The position numbers were made by a program, and so were the translations under genes. From Bacillus sp. BHET2 (GTDB lineage Bacteria > Bacillota > Bacilli > Bacillales > Bacillaceae_B), in NCBI RefSeq assembly GCF_005938125.1, contig NZ_VCQN01000001.1:1550001-1614000 (forward strand): a DNA stretch of 64,000 bases. Reading direction: 5' to 3'. The notes under the pieces are model-generated. The model was not told where the DNA came from. It did not search any database and worked only from the letters and a program-made list of their open reading frames with translations. Each line of letters begins with the position of its first letter. Position 1 is the first letter of the stretch. Positions 1 through 8,896 of the stretch are shown piece by piece.

Positions 1-10
1 CCTCCTTCTC
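1..10 (-). promoter_or_regulatory. Ribosome binding site of a gene beyond the left edge
   Basis: Read on the minus strand these bases are GAGAAGGAGG, a near-perfect Shine-Dalgarno sequence pointing out of the window. A minus-strand gene probably starts just beyond base 1. Its identity cannot be seen. Confidence 0.45.
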
Positions 11-45
11 TTTTTTTAATTGTTTTATCTAACATTCTATAGACT

Positions 46-85
46 AAAAAAAGAAGCAATCGGCCGTTATCTAACGGCCGATTGC
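46..85 (-). terminator. Terminator of the murE paralogue
   Basis: A perfect inverted repeat (GCAATCGGCCGTTA and its complement, 56-85) with a two-base centre is followed on the minus strand by a T-rich run (46-54). The opposite side also carries T residues, so it may act in both directions. Confidence 0.85.
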
Positions 86-149
86 CTTTTGTTTTTCAAA
101 GTGGTTATTTTTTACGAGATCCGATTTTTCTCGGATTCTCTCGGGAAAG

Positions 150-1625
150 TTATTCAGATATACGATATTTCAACTTACTTTCTTCTCTCGCAATATCCTT
201 ATCACTATGAGGATATTTTGTATTTTCGATGATTTGATAATCTTCATGACCCTTCCCGGCAAAGATGATGATATCTCCCGGCTCACTTATCTCGACCGCA
301 TGCTTAACTGCTTTTCCTCGATCTCCAATCAATGCAAATTGATCATGCTGCATCCCTTTTGCAAGGTCGCTCAGGATGCTATCATATTCTTCATATCTCG
401 GATCATCCGTTGTTAAAATGACGTAATCTGCGAGCGACGCTTTTTCTGCCATAGTAGGGCGCTTCGTCTTATCACGATTCCCTCCCGTGCCCACAAGGAA
501 AATGATTTTATTCTCCTTAAACGGCAGGACAGATTGGATGGCATTCTCGATTGCATCAGGCGTATGGGCGTAATCAATATAAACCGAAAGGGGCGCATCC
601 ATTTTAACTTTCTCCATGCGTCCGTTTACAGGAGGAAGCTCTTTAACAATCTCAACGAGACGATAAATCTCCATCCCTTTCGCATATAGGCAGGCCATGG
701 CGGTCAATACATTGTATACATTGAATTTTCCTAATAGGTTCATTTCAACCTCAAAGTTTCCCTCAGGAGAATTCAATGTGAATTTCGTTAAATCATTGAA
801 ATATTCTACATTTTCAGCCCTGAAGTCAGCATGCTTGTCAAGGCCGTAGCTAATCACTTCATGAGCAGTCATATTGTTATAGCGGTGATACCATTCTTCA
901 TCTGCATTAAGAACCGCATACTTTGGATTTTGAAGACCTTGACCCAATTGTGAGAATAATAACCCTTTAGCATACCCGTAGTGCTCCATCGTTCCATGAT
1001 AGTCCAAATGGTCGTGACTCAGGTTAGTGAACGCCACTATATCAAAGTCGATCCCCCATAATCTACCCAGTGCAAGTCCATGGGAGGAAACCTCAAGGGT
1101 GAAATTCTGAATGTCCCGATCTAATGCAGTTTGCAGCATCTGCTGATTAGTTAGGTTATCGCATGTAGTGTTTTCACTTGGCAGCAACTCCCCATCTAAG
1201 TTAAAGCCGATGGTACCTGATAATGCAGAGCTTTGATTGTCCTTTTTCAAGATGGAATGAATCAGGTTGCTCACTGTTGTCTTACCATTTGTACCTGTCA
1301 CACCAATAACCGATAATTTCTGAGAAGGATAATCGTAATATTTATTGGATAGTTGGGCCAAGGCCTTGAATGAATCCTTTACAACGACTATTGCCGCTTT
1401 GCTTAAATCAAGGTCCAGTTGCTTTTCTGCCACGACTAATGTGGCACCTTTTTCAACAGCATTGGCAGCAAAATCATGTCCATCCACTGTGTACCCTCTT
1501 GTGCACACGAACACGCTGCCATTCTTCACTTTTCTCGAATCCACATGAATGTCGCTTATTTCTGAAGGTAGTTCACCGTAAATGGTTTTTAATTTTATGC
1601 TTTCTAACAGATTGTATGTATTCAT
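150..1625 (-). CDS. murE: UDP-N-acetylmuramyl-tripeptide synthetase, MurE family
   Basis: Cytoplasmic Mur ligase that adds the third amino acid (normally meso-diaminopimelate in Bacillaceae) to UDP-MurNAc-L-Ala-D-Glu using ATP. The 491 residues match family length. The P-loop TGTNGKTT is at 110-117, NLSHDHLDYHGTMEHYG lies in the middle domain, and GKGHEDYQ is near 458-465. The amino-acid specificity motif reads DDPR at 407-410; DAP ligases usually have DNPR, so the key Arg is kept and Asn is replaced by Asp. The gene stands alone instead of inside a division/cell-wall (dcw) cluster, so it may be a second murE. Start ATG has RBS GAGGTAAG. It is followed by a strong terminator. Confidence 0.88.
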   Translation of the reverse strand: MNTYNLLESIKLKTIYGELPSEISDIHVDSRKVKNGSVFVCTRGYTVDGHDFAANAVEKGATLVVAEKQLDLDLSKAAIVVVKDSFKALAQLSNKYYDYPSQKLSVIGVTGTNGKTTVSNLIHSILKKDNQSSALSGTIGFNLDGELLPSENTTCDNLTNQQMLQTALDRDIQNFTLEVSSHGLALGRLWGIDFDIVAFTNLSHDHLDYHGTMEHYGYAKGLLFSQLGQGLQNPKYAVLNADEEWYHRYNNMTAHEVISYGLDKHADFRAENVEYFNDLTKFTLNSPEGNFEVEMNLLGKFNVYNVLTAMACLYAKGMEIYRLVEIVKELPPVNGRMEKVKMDAPLSVYIDYAHTPDAIENAIQSVLPFKENKIIFLVGTGGNRDKTKRPTMAEKASLADYVILTTDDPRYEEYDSILSDLAKGMQHDQFALIGDRGKAVKHAVEISEPGDIIIFAGKGHEDYQIIENTKYPHSDKDIAREESKLKYRISE

Positions 1626-1757
1626 TCTCTTACCTCATTTAACTTATTAGTGTCTTTATTTTATCTTATCATTATCGCTTTGATAAGAGAAATACCTCCT
1701 AAAATCATTACAAACTTTTATCACCCAAATGTATCCATACCCCCTTTCCTTTGTTGC

Positions 1758-1793
1758 AAAACAAAAATCCTTCACCCACCTTAGTGGATGAAG
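1758..1793 (-). terminator. Terminator of the M42 aminopeptidase gene
   Basis: CTTCATCCAC-TAAG-GTGGGTGAAG hairpin on the minus strand with one wobble pair, followed by ATTTTTGTTTT. Confidence 0.8.
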
Positions 1794-1806
1794 GAAGAAT
1801 ACTCAT

Positions 1807-2862
1807 TCATTCCATTATCATTTTTGATTGGACATAGTGCCAAAGTAATGTTTCTGTTTGAAGAATGGATGATTCATGTGTCCGTTCATATGCATGTGAA
1901 GCATCTATTCCTGCTCCTATCAGCCCATGAACGATATCAAATCCTGCTCGAATTGCAGCTGACGCATCAGATCCATAATACGGATAAATGTCAACCTTAT
2001 AGTCAATTCCATTCTCTTCTGCCAATGAGACTAAATGTTTACGTAATCCGTAATGATAAGGTCCACTGGAATCCTTTGCGCAAATCGAAACCGTGTATTC
2101 ATCAGTTGTTTGACCATCACCGATCGCCCCCATATCGACAGCGAGATATTCAATCGTCTCTTCAGGAATATTCGAATTCCCCCCATAACCAATTTCTTCA
2201 TTATTGGAAATTAAGAAATGGGTCGTATAAGGAAGCGTAATGCCCTCCATTTGAATGTGACGGATTAACTGAAGGAGCATCCCTACGCTTGCTTTATCAT
2301 CTAGATGGCGTGATTTGATAAACCCGCTCTCTGTAATTTCAGCACGAGGATCGAAAGAAACAAAGTCCCCTACCTCAATTCCAAGGTCTCTTACTTCCTT
2401 TGCATTACGAACTTTTTCATCAATCCGAACCTCTATGTTTGTATCATCCCTTTTCGCTTCTCCAGCATTCTTATAAACATGTACACTCGTTTGGTGCATG
2501 AGAATGGTTCCACTATATGTTTTGCCTGAAGAGGTTTCAATCTGACAATACTCCCCTTCAACAGCGTTCCACCTGAAGCCTCCAATCATGGATAAGCGTA
2601 GGCGACCATCACTCTTGATTTCCTTCACCATTGCACCAAGCGCATCTACATGGGCTGTTAACATACGATGTTTCCCTGTGTCTTCCCCCGGCAATGTGAT
2701 GATTAAGGCACCTTTTCGATTCCTTTTCATCTCTATCTGTAAATCAGAGAGATATTCTTCAACGTAGCTCATGATGGTATTCGTGTTTCCTGAAGGGCTT
2801 GGTATTTCTACAAGCTCCTTGATCAATTGAAGTGTTTTAGACGAATCTGGATATGTATTCAT
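1807..2862 (-). CDS. M42 family metallopeptidase (glutamyl/deblocking aminopeptidase type)
   Basis: Cytoplasmic di-metal aminopeptidase of the M42 (FrvX/YsdC) family, which trims N-terminal residues from peptides. Expected ligand motifs are in order: LTAHVDALG with His71, RHLDDK with bridging Asp188, SNNEEIGYGG with the catalytic and metal Glu222/223, AVDMGAIGD with Asp243, and DASHAYERTH with His323. The 351 residues are full length. The start has RBS GGGAGG seven bases upstream. The monocistronic unit has its own terminator. Exact substrate preference cannot be read from sequence. Confidence 0.9.
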   Translation of the reverse strand: MNTYPDSSKTLQLIKELVEIPSPSGNTNTIMSYVEEYLSDLQIEMKRNRKGALIITLPGEDTGKHRMLTAHVDALGAMVKEIKSDGRLRLSMIGGFRWNAVEGEYCQIETSSGKTYSGTILMHQTSVHVYKNAGEAKRDDTNIEVRIDEKVRNAKEVRDLGIEVGDFVSFDPRAEITESGFIKSRHLDDKASVGMLLQLIRHIQMEGITLPYTTHFLISNNEEIGYGGNSNIPEETIEYLAVDMGAIGDGQTTDEYTVSICAKDSSGPYHYGLRKHLVSLAEENGIDYKVDIYPYYGSDASAAIRAGFDIVHGLIGAGIDASHAYERTHESSILQTETLLWHYVQSKMIME

Positions 2863-2919
2863 TTCATTCCCTCCCTTCTTGTATTATACCGTCATTTACC
2901 AGGTGACTACAAATTCTGT

Positions 2920-3159
2920 TCACCGAATATTCCATCGAATGAATTTTTCTTTATTCTCGCCTTGACCCTCAAACTTTTTTCGCTTTTCCTTGTTGAAGGG
3001 ATGTAAAAACCCACATCGATCACAACTATAAAAACTTACATTTCCACCAGCCCTTTGACCTTGGAGGTACATCCACTCCATTTCTCCATATTCCTCTCTC
3101 ACGTATAGTTCACTTTCAGCCAAAGAGGTATGACCGCAATATAAGCACCCTTTAAACAT
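2920..3159 (-). CDS. Small hypothetical protein with two CxxC zinc-ribbon knuckles
   Basis: 79 residues from the ATG at 3159, which has AAGGGG 11 bases upstream; a GTG three codons earlier is too close to that RBS. Two Cys pairs, CLYCG near the N-terminus and CDRCG near residue 50, are spaced as in a zinc ribbon. The rest is charged, with a Lys/Glu-rich tail. I do not recognise the family. It is divergent from the peptide transporter gene, so the two share the region 3160-3290. It could be a nucleic-acid-binding or structural zinc protein; that is inference only. Confidence 0.6.
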   Translation of the reverse strand: MFKGCLYCGHTSLAESELYVREEYGEMEWMYLQGQRAGGNVSFYSCDRCGFLHPFNKEKRKKFEGQGENKEKFIRWNIR

Positions 3160-3290
3160 ATTTTCCACAGCCCCTTTTTGTACATGCCTATGAGAAGAAC
3201 GGGAATACTATGAAAGGATTTGGAAAAAAACATACTTTTCCTCCTCATTAACAAGATAAGAAAATGACACAAAAACACAGGAGTGATAGA

Positions 3291-4682
3291 GTGAACTCAT
3301 CAAATTTGGACAGTTTACCTCAAGGAAAGAAACACCCTAAAGGATTGTATCTATTATTTTTCACGGAATTATGGGAACGGTATAGTTATTATGGCATGAG
3401 AGCCTTACTCGTCCTTTATTTGACAACTGTTTATGTAAGCGGCGGTCTTGGCGTCGAGCCCGCAAAGGCATTGTCCATCTATGGAATATATACAGGAAGT
3501 GTTTATTTCACTCCGATTTTTGGGGGATGGTTGACGGATCGCTACATCGGGTTAAGAAAAGCGATTACCATCGGAGGGATCACGATGGCTTGCGGAGATT
3601 TCACCATTTTCCTTACTCATTCCCAAATCGGCCTGTATGCAGGGTTAGCCCTTCTCGTGCTAGGAAATGGATTCTTCAAACCGAATATTTCGACTCTCGT
3701 CGGTGAACTCTATCCCCGAAATGATAAACGAAAAGATGCAGCATTTACGATTTTCTATATGGGAATCAACCTCGGTGCATTATTCGCACCACTTGTTGCA
3801 GGCTTCCTTGCAGAGGATCTGTTTCTGACTACAATGAATGACGGCACGATGCATTATGGATTTAAATGGGCATTTCTTGCTTCTTCCATCGGGATGATCA
3901 CAGGTCAAATTATATTCACTTCTTTGAATAATAAATATCTCGGAAACGTTGGACTAAAACCAAATCGAGTATTGGCTGAAGAAGCAAACGAAGATCGGGA
4001 TGTGCCTTTGACCAGGAAGGAAAAGCAGCGTACAACCGCCATTCTCATCCTTGCCTGCTTTGTTGTGTTTTTCTGGGCTGGATTTGAACAGGCCGGCAGC
4101 TCGTTCACTTTGTATACGAAGAACTTTATCGACCGAGATGTGTTTGGATATACGATACCCGTGGCATGGTTTCAATCAGTTAACCCACTGTTTATCGTGA
4201 TCCTCGCACCAATACTGTCAAGTGTGTGGTTACGCCTTTCCAGATCAAAAGGTGGGGATTTAAACATGACGACCAAAATGGGGATAGGGATGATTCTACT
4301 AGGTATCGGCTTCATGGTTCTTATACCAGCCGTCATGCAGACGGGTTCTGATGAACAGAATATTACTGTGAAAGCCAATCTATTGTTTATTGTCTTTACT
4401 TATCTCCTTCATACTTTAGGAGAACTATTTCTATCACCAGTTGGATTGTCTCTTGTCAGTAAGGTTGCTCCTGTGAAAATCGCCTCCCTCCTAATGGGGG
4501 TTTGGATGGCTGCTATTGGAGTAGCTAGTTTACTTGCGGGGCAACTTGCTTCCCTTACTGCCACACTTGGGTATTTAGAAATATTCGCTGTCATTGGGAC
4601 AACTGCGATTATCCTTGGCTTTGTCTTGCTTGCCATATCGAAGAAACTGGTCGTTATGATGAGGGAAGAAAACCACTTATAA
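3291..4682 (+). CDS. POT/PTR family proton-dependent oligopeptide transporter
   Basis: Inner-membrane symporter of the major facilitator superfamily importing di- and tripeptides with protons. Family signature ELWERYSYYGMRALLVLYL near residues 25-43 contains the ExxER proton motif, and FYMGINLGALFAP is the second PTR2 signature. About 12 or more hydrophobic segments are visible. I placed the start at GTG 3291 because AGGAG lies seven bases upstream; an in-frame ATG at 3264 has no good RBS and would add nine residues. Similar to B. subtilis YclF and lactococcal DtpT. A bidirectional terminator follows. Confidence 0.88.
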   Translation: MNSSNLDSLPQGKKHPKGLYLLFFTELWERYSYYGMRALLVLYLTTVYVSGGLGVEPAKALSIYGIYTGSVYFTPIFGGWLTDRYIGLRKAITIGGITMACGDFTIFLTHSQIGLYAGLALLVLGNGFFKPNISTLVGELYPRNDKRKDAAFTIFYMGINLGALFAPLVAGFLAEDLFLTTMNDGTMHYGFKWAFLASSIGMITGQIIFTSLNNKYLGNVGLKPNRVLAEEANEDRDVPLTRKEKQRTTAILILACFVVFFWAGFEQAGSSFTLYTKNFIDRDVFGYTIPVAWFQSVNPLFIVILAPILSSVWLRLSRSKGGDLNMTTKMGIGMILLGIGFMVLIPAVMQTGSDEQNITVKANLLFIVFTYLLHTLGELFLSPVGLSLVSKVAPVKIASLLMGVWMAAIGVASLLAGQLASLTATLGYLEIFAVIGTTAIILGFVLLAISKKLVVMMREENHL

Positions 4683-4720
4683 GGCCACTTACATTTGGAC
4701 CAAATCGTTTATAATAATAA

Positions 4721-4752
4721 AAAATCGCTTGGCTCAACCGCCAAGCGATTTT
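4721..4752. terminator. Bidirectional terminator
   Basis: AAAATCGCTTGGC-TCAACC-GCCAAGCGATTTT hairpin with A-run and T-run on opposite sides, between convergent genes; it touches the stop codon of the BrkB-family gene. Confidence 0.85.
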
Positions 4753-5564
4753 TATTTCAGCTTTTTCTCCGCTATACTTCCATTTAACAGTCCACCAATC
4801 AATAGGATCGTGGAAGATATATAAAACCAGACCACCAACGTAATAACACTTCCAAGCTGACCATAAAATTGAGAGTAGTCGTTTAATTTAACATATGTAC
4901 CATACAACCACGATACACCCTGCCATCCAAAGGTAGCAACCAGGGCACCAGGAAGGACATGAAGAAACGATATCCTTTTACTCGGGACGACCATATACAG
5001 AAAGACAAAGAGAACGAGCATAAAGATCGAACTCAGCCCCCATTTCCCGATAACCCAAGCCTGACTCCATTCTCCATTAATCTTTCCTTCCGTGAATCGC
5101 GCATGATGAATGTACTCTTCAACAAGTGGAACAATAAGGGAAAAAGATATAAGGACCATAAATCCTACGGTCAATAAAAGATCATACAGCAATGCGATTA
5201 AAAATGGTTTCTTCCGTTCAATTTTATATGCCTGATTTAATGAGCGAACCATCGATTGAACCGCCATTGACGCTAGCCAGAAGGTGAAGAAAATCGAAAT
5301 GGATAAGACATCTCCCCTTTGGTCATAAAGGATGCGTTCTATATTGTTTTGAATAATGGCGTACGATTTATCCGGAGCAAAGGGTTTGATTAAAAGTAAT
5401 ACATTGGTTTCTGAAATAGGCAAGTAGCTGATCAGTGAAAACACAAAAATTAAAAACGGAAAAATCGATAATAATAAATAATAAGCCAATTGTGCAGAGT
5501 GATCAAAGAACCTCTCCCGGAAAAACCGAACCGTGACCACCTTGCAATGATGTAAAATTTTCAT
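4752..5564 (-). CDS. YihY/virulence factor BrkB family membrane protein
   Basis: Polytopic membrane protein of 270 residues with the family N-terminus RFFRERFFDHSAQLAYYLLL followed by six hydrophobic segments (about 30-50, 90-110, 130-150, 175-200, 205-230 and 240-262) and a short Lys-rich tail. Once annotated as RNase BN, the family is now seen as membrane proteins of uncertain transport or envelope function; B. subtilis YfkH is a relative. Start ATG has RBS TAGGAGT. Transcribed alone and convergent with the peptide transporter. Confidence 0.85.
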   Translation of the reverse strand: MKILHHCKVVTVRFFRERFFDHSAQLAYYLLLSIFPFLIFVFSLISYLPISETNVLLLIKPFAPDKSYAIIQNNIERILYDQRGDVLSISIFFTFWLASMAVQSMVRSLNQAYKIERKKPFLIALLYDLLLTVGFMVLISFSLIVPLVEEYIHHARFTEGKINGEWSQAWVIGKWGLSSIFMLVLFVFLYMVVPSKRISFLHVLPGALVATFGWQGVSWLYGTYVKLNDYSQFYGQLGSVITLVVWFYISSTILLIGGLLNGSIAEKKLK

Positions 5565-5726
5565 ATGAGTAGACTCCTATATAGGAAAAGATATTACTAT
5601 TTTCCCCACTTCCTTCCAGTTCAACCCCTTTGGAACCGTTTAGATTACTGAGAACCTTTACGAGTGCTTCCAAACGGTACTTAGAAATGTAAGTATTCTC
5701 CATTCATATACGTGTTTGTCGCTTTC

Positions 5727-6275
5727 CTAATGATCATTTCTCCATTCATTTTCTAATAATCCATATATCAGCGAATCTCTCCATCCATCTTTCATTTTCA
5801 AGTGATGGCGGATTTCTCCCTCCAATGTCATCCCCATCTTTGTCAACACCCTTTGGGAGGAAAGGTTTTCTGGATCGCATGTCGCTTGGATCCTGTGTAA
5901 ATTGAGGACAGAAAATCCTCTTTCAACCATGGCCCCTCCTACCTGTGTCCCTATCCCTTTTCCCCAATAATCCGGATGAAGAATATAGCCGACCTCCCCT
6001 GAACGATGAACAAAACTCTTAATGATAATTTCCCCAGCACCAACTACTCGATCGCTTCGCTCATCGACTACCACCTGAACAAATCGGGTTTGAGGAGTCA
6101 CTTTTTCATCCTTCAATACGCCCTCTACATATTCGAGCGTATCTAGTTCTGTATTTGGTCCCCAAATCTGGTACTGTGATACCTTTTCTTCCACAGCATA
6201 TTGATGAATATCCTTCCAATCTTTTTTCTTTATGCTACGTAAATATAAATGGGTGGAAAGATAGATTTTTTCCAC
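5727..6275 (-). CDS. GNAT family N-acetyltransferase, RimJ/RimL type
   Basis: About 182 residues of an acetyl-CoA-dependent acetyltransferase. The RimL-like N-terminus (LRLSIKKKDW-type strand), the VVGAGEI strand and the acetyl-CoA loop YWGKGIGTQ, followed by NLHRIQATCDPEN and SQRVLTKMGM, are typical of enzymes acetylating protein N-termini or small amines. Start taken at GTG 6275 with GAGG eight bases upstream; a GTG at 6284 lies before the RBS. Substrate is unknown and neighbours give no clue. Confidence 0.82.
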   Translation of the reverse strand: MEKIYLSTHLYLRSIKKKDWKDIHQYAVEEKVSQYQIWGPNTELDTLEYVEGVLKDEKVTPQTRFVQVVVDERSDRVVGAGEIIIKSFVHRSGEVGYILHPDYWGKGIGTQVGGAMVERGFSVLNLHRIQATCDPENLSSQRVLTKMGMTLEGEIRHHLKMKDGWRDSLIYGLLENEWRNDH

Positions 6276-6492
6276 ATACCTCACCTCACATGCAATATAA
6301 ATTGGTTTTATTTTAACATAATTTTCTAGATAAAATGGTATCTATCAAATATCATTCACTGCTTTTATGCTGTACAAAAGAACAGGTTGTTTGTGAATAA
6401 AGGTATTCCCTTCCCCTTTAAAGAATTGAATAACAAGGGATATTTTCATAACCGCTCTGTATCCAAACAGACGAAAGAAAGGGAGAAGCAAA

Positions 6493-7332
6493 ATGGTAAA
6501 CAAGAAGGACACGATGGGAAATGAAGATGTATATACGGACTTTATCAATAGAATGACTTATGGTGAATACCTTGGATTAGATACTTTATTGGACAGCCAG
6601 AAACGATTATCCGGTCATCATGATGAAATGCTTTTTATCATCATCCATCAAGTAAGTGAACTTTGGATGAAATTAATCCTCCATGAACTCAAGGAGGGGA
6701 TTTCATCGATTCAAAGAGGAGAGCTTTCTCAAGCATTTAAAATGCTTGCCCGAGTTTCAAAGATCCAATCACAAATCATTCATGCCTGGGACGTATTATC
6801 CACACTTACTCCATCAGAATATGTGCAATTCAGGGACAGCCTGGGTCAAGCTTCAGGGTTTCAATCATATCAATACAGGATGATTGAATTTGCATTGGGT
6901 TATAAGACCAAGCATGTTCTGGAAATTTATAAAAAGGATCCCGAGTTATCTGTTCAACTGAATGAAGCATTTAAAGCCCCTTCCTTATATGATGTTTCCA
7001 TCCAGGCTTTAAAGAGTGCTGGGTTGCCAATTCAAGAAGAAGTGCTTCATCGTGATTATAATGAACCGTACACGGAAAATCAGTCTGTACTGGAAGCTTG
7101 GACGACTGTTTATCAGAATCCCGAGAAATATTGGGACCTATACGAATTAGCGGAAAAATTAATCGATATCGAAGATTGGCTACAGCAGTGGCGTTTCCGT
7201 CATATGAAAACCGTGGAACGGATTATTGGTCATAAGATGGGTACCGGTGGTTCTAGTGGTGTGGGTTATTTAAAAAAAGTGCTTGATCATCGTTTCTTTC
7301 CGGAATTGTGGAATGTTCGAACCGCTCTTTAA
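6493..7332 (+). CDS. kynA: Tryptophan 2,3-dioxygenase
   Basis: Cytoplasmic haem enzyme opening the indole ring of L-tryptophan to N-formylkynurenine, first step of the kynurenine pathway. The 279 residues match bacterial TDO length. The signature around [20 protein letters not shown] (starting near residue 37), SGFQSYQYR, and C-terminal [11 protein letters not shown], the substrate-binding loop, are all present. ATG with RBS AAGGGAG. No kynU (kynureninase) or kynB (formamidase) is adjacent, unlike usual kyn operons, so the pathway must be completed elsewhere or stops early. Confidence 0.93.
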   Translation: MVNKKDTMGNEDVYTDFINRMTYGEYLGLDTLLDSQKRLSGHHDEMLFIIIHQVSELWMKLILHELKEGISSIQRGELSQAFKMLARVSKIQSQIIHAWDVLSTLTPSEYVQFRDSLGQASGFQSYQYRMIEFALGYKTKHVLEIYKKDPELSVQLNEAFKAPSLYDVSIQALKSAGLPIQEEVLHRDYNEPYTENQSVLEAWTTVYQNPEKYWDLYELAEKLIDIEDWLQQWRFRHMKTVERIIGHKMGTGGSSGVGYLKKVLDHRFFPELWNVRTAL

Positions 7333-7528
7333 ACCCTTTTATATCAGGTTTTTTAGTCGTAAATAGAAGGGACTAAATCTTCACATATGGATCAGCCTAT
7401 TTTCATTTCAGCCTCTCCTCGAAGGTTGCCTTTTCGAATGTTACCTGATATTATGTAAGAGAATTATTTTTGTTCGGAATGGAAGGATAGACAAAGTTTT
7501 TTAAGCTTTTCGCCTTGAAGTTACATGA

Positions 7529-7553
7529 GCAAGAATAGTAATACAATTGTGTG
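7529..7553 (+). promoter_or_regulatory. Conserved csp promoter/leader block
   Basis: GCAAGAATAGTAATACA followed by (A)TTGTGTG lies about 25 bases before the start of the csp gene at 7578. The same block occurs on the minus strand before the second csp gene (19623-19646). It probably contains the -10 region (TAATAC or TACAAT) and transcript start, but exact roles are inferred. Confidence 0.5.
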
Positions 7554-7577
7554 GAGAACACACGAGGAGGTAACAAT

Positions 7578-7778
7578 ATGTTAGAAGGTACAGTTAAATG
7601 GTTTAACGCAGAAAAAGGTTTCGGATTCATCGAGCGCGAAGGTGGAGACGACGTGTTCGTACACTTCTCAGCTATTCAAGGCGAAGGATTCAAAACTTTA
7701 GAAGAAGGTCAAAAAGTTTCATTTGAAATCGTTCAAGGAAACCGTGGCGACCAAGCTGCCAACGTTACTAAAGCATAA
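7578..7778 (+). CDS. Cold-shock protein, CspA/CspB family
   Basis: 66-residue single cold-shock-domain RNA chaperone that binds single-stranded nucleic acid. RNP1 KGFGFIE and RNP2 VFVHF are intact. Start is ATG 7578 with AGGAGG; the reading frame continues upstream but that part is leader. A 245-base stretch separates it from kynA, and its leader shares a conserved block with the other csp gene in this window (19397-19597), pointing to common control. A clear terminator follows. Which B. subtilis paralogue (CspB, C or D) it matches best is uncertain. Confidence 0.95.
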   Translation: MLEGTVKWFNAEKGFGFIEREGGDDVFVHFSAIQGEGFKTLEEGQKVSFEIVQGNRGDQAANVTKA

Positions 7779-7791
7779 TTCATGCCATCCC

Positions 7792-7822
7792 AAAAGACTC
7801 TACTCTGTAGAGTCTTTTTTCT
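7792..7822 (+). terminator. Terminator of csp gene
   Basis: AAAAGACTCTAC-TCT-GTAGAGTCTTTT hairpin followed by TTC(T)TTT. Confidence 0.9.
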
Positions 7823-7885
7823 TTGCCTTCGTTTAAAAATGTGTTTACAATTACCATAACACGCTTTAGAGGAGGCTTACCTGTT

Positions 7886-8329
7886 ATGGCTAGACATTCG
7901 TTTCATATAACGACGGATTGGCCCGGGCTTAGGAATGATGTAGGTACCTTAAGTTCAGAGAATTTCCATACAGAAATCTCGATTCCGCCTGAAATGGCTG
8001 GTCCCGGAGTTGGTACCAATCCTGATGAAATGCTCTTGGGAGCGGCTGCGACCTGTTATATCATCACACTAGCTGCCATGCTCGAGCGAAGTCATATCGA
8101 GAAAAAAGACTTGACCATGACATCAGAAGGGATAGTGGAAGTTGAAAATGGAATCATTACCTACAAAGAGATCATTCATCGCCCTGTCCTCACATTGGAT
8201 ATTACCGCCACTGAAAAGGATATCAACCTTACGAAGAAATTACTGTTGAAAGCAGAGCAATCATGCATGATAACCCGTGCCCTCAAGGGCAATGTGACTG
8301 TTAGAGTAGATCCAGAAATACATATGTAA
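7886..8329 (+). CDS. OsmC family protein (organic hydroperoxide type)
   Basis: 147-residue OsmC/Ohr-superfamily protein. The two family cysteines are seen in GAAATCYIITLAAMLE and EQSCMITRALKG, the arrangement used for thiol-dependent reduction of organic peroxides. Start ATG 7886 is chosen for AGGAGG ten bases upstream; a TTG at 7823 would place the start within the csp terminator region. Monocistronic with its own bidirectional terminator. Which member (OsmC, Ohr or YhfA group) it is cannot be settled by eye. Confidence 0.85.
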   Translation: MARHSFHITTDWPGLRNDVGTLSSENFHTEISIPPEMAGPGVGTNPDEMLLGAAATCYIITLAAMLERSHIEKKDLTMTSEGIVEVENGIITYKEIIHRPVLTLDITATEKDINLTKKLLLKAEQSCMITRALKGNVTVRVDPEIHM

Positions 8330-8338
8330 GAATCAAAA

Positions 8339-8366
8339 CAAAGGGCATCCAAACCGGATGCCCTTT
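8339..8366. terminator. Bidirectional terminator
   Basis: AAAGGGCATCC-AAACC-GGATGCCCTTT between the convergent osmC-like and DUF3243 genes. Confidence 0.85.
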
Positions 8367-8383
8367 CTCTCATAAGATCCCAA

Positions 8384-8713
8384 TCAGGATTCTGAATGTA
8401 CTAGCTTCACCAGCATATGAGAAAGCATATGCTGCTCCTCCTTGGTACCCGCTTTCCATAATTCACTTAGCAACTTTTCTTCCCGGTTCTTTGGTTCTTC
8501 ATGAGCGGCAAGGTAATCCCCTACCTTCTGCGCTGCCTTCGCCTGAAGTTCTTCATTCATCCCAAGTTTATCAGCCAATGAAGCTTTATTACCTAAGTAT
8601 TGTTTGAAGTGATCAAAGTTTGAAAGAATATCTTCTTTCTTGTCCTGAGACATATTGCCTAACGTGTTGTCTACCTTTGATCCAATTTTTTCTTCTGTCG
8701 AATGCTTTGTCAT
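8384..8713 (-). CDS. DUF3243 family protein (YmfJ-like)
   Basis: 109-residue soluble protein resembling the DUF3243 family (B. subtilis YmfJ): the core FDHFKQYLGNKASLADKLGM and VGDYLAAHEEPKN is recognisable at about residues 33-76. Predicted mostly helical and highly charged, with no signal peptide. Start ATG with AAGGAGAGG. An extra C-terminal segment of about 30 residues (LLSELWKAGTKEEQHML) is longer than the short family members I recall. Function unknown. Confidence 0.75.
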   Translation of the reverse strand: MTKHSTEEKIGSKVDNTLGNMSQDKKEDILSNFDHFKQYLGNKASLADKLGMNEELQAKAAQKVGDYLAAHEEPKNREEKLLSELWKAGTKEEQHMLSHMLVKLVHSES

Positions 8714-8896
8714 TTAGAAACCTCTCCTTTTCTTAATCTAATATGTATATTCCCAAAAGATGAATCATCAAACATTTTTATTTCATTTATTTGGTAAATG
8801 GTCCACAACTCTCTGTCGCCAGTTTAAAACAGTTGCTGAGTGTGTAAACAGAATAGAAGAATGCGATTTACACACTCTAAAGGAGGACGAATTTAT

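Noticed and set aside
5503..5703. 66-residue minus-strand frame upstream of the BrkB-family gene
   Set aside because: Overlaps the start of that gene in another frame and has a poor RBS; no family features.
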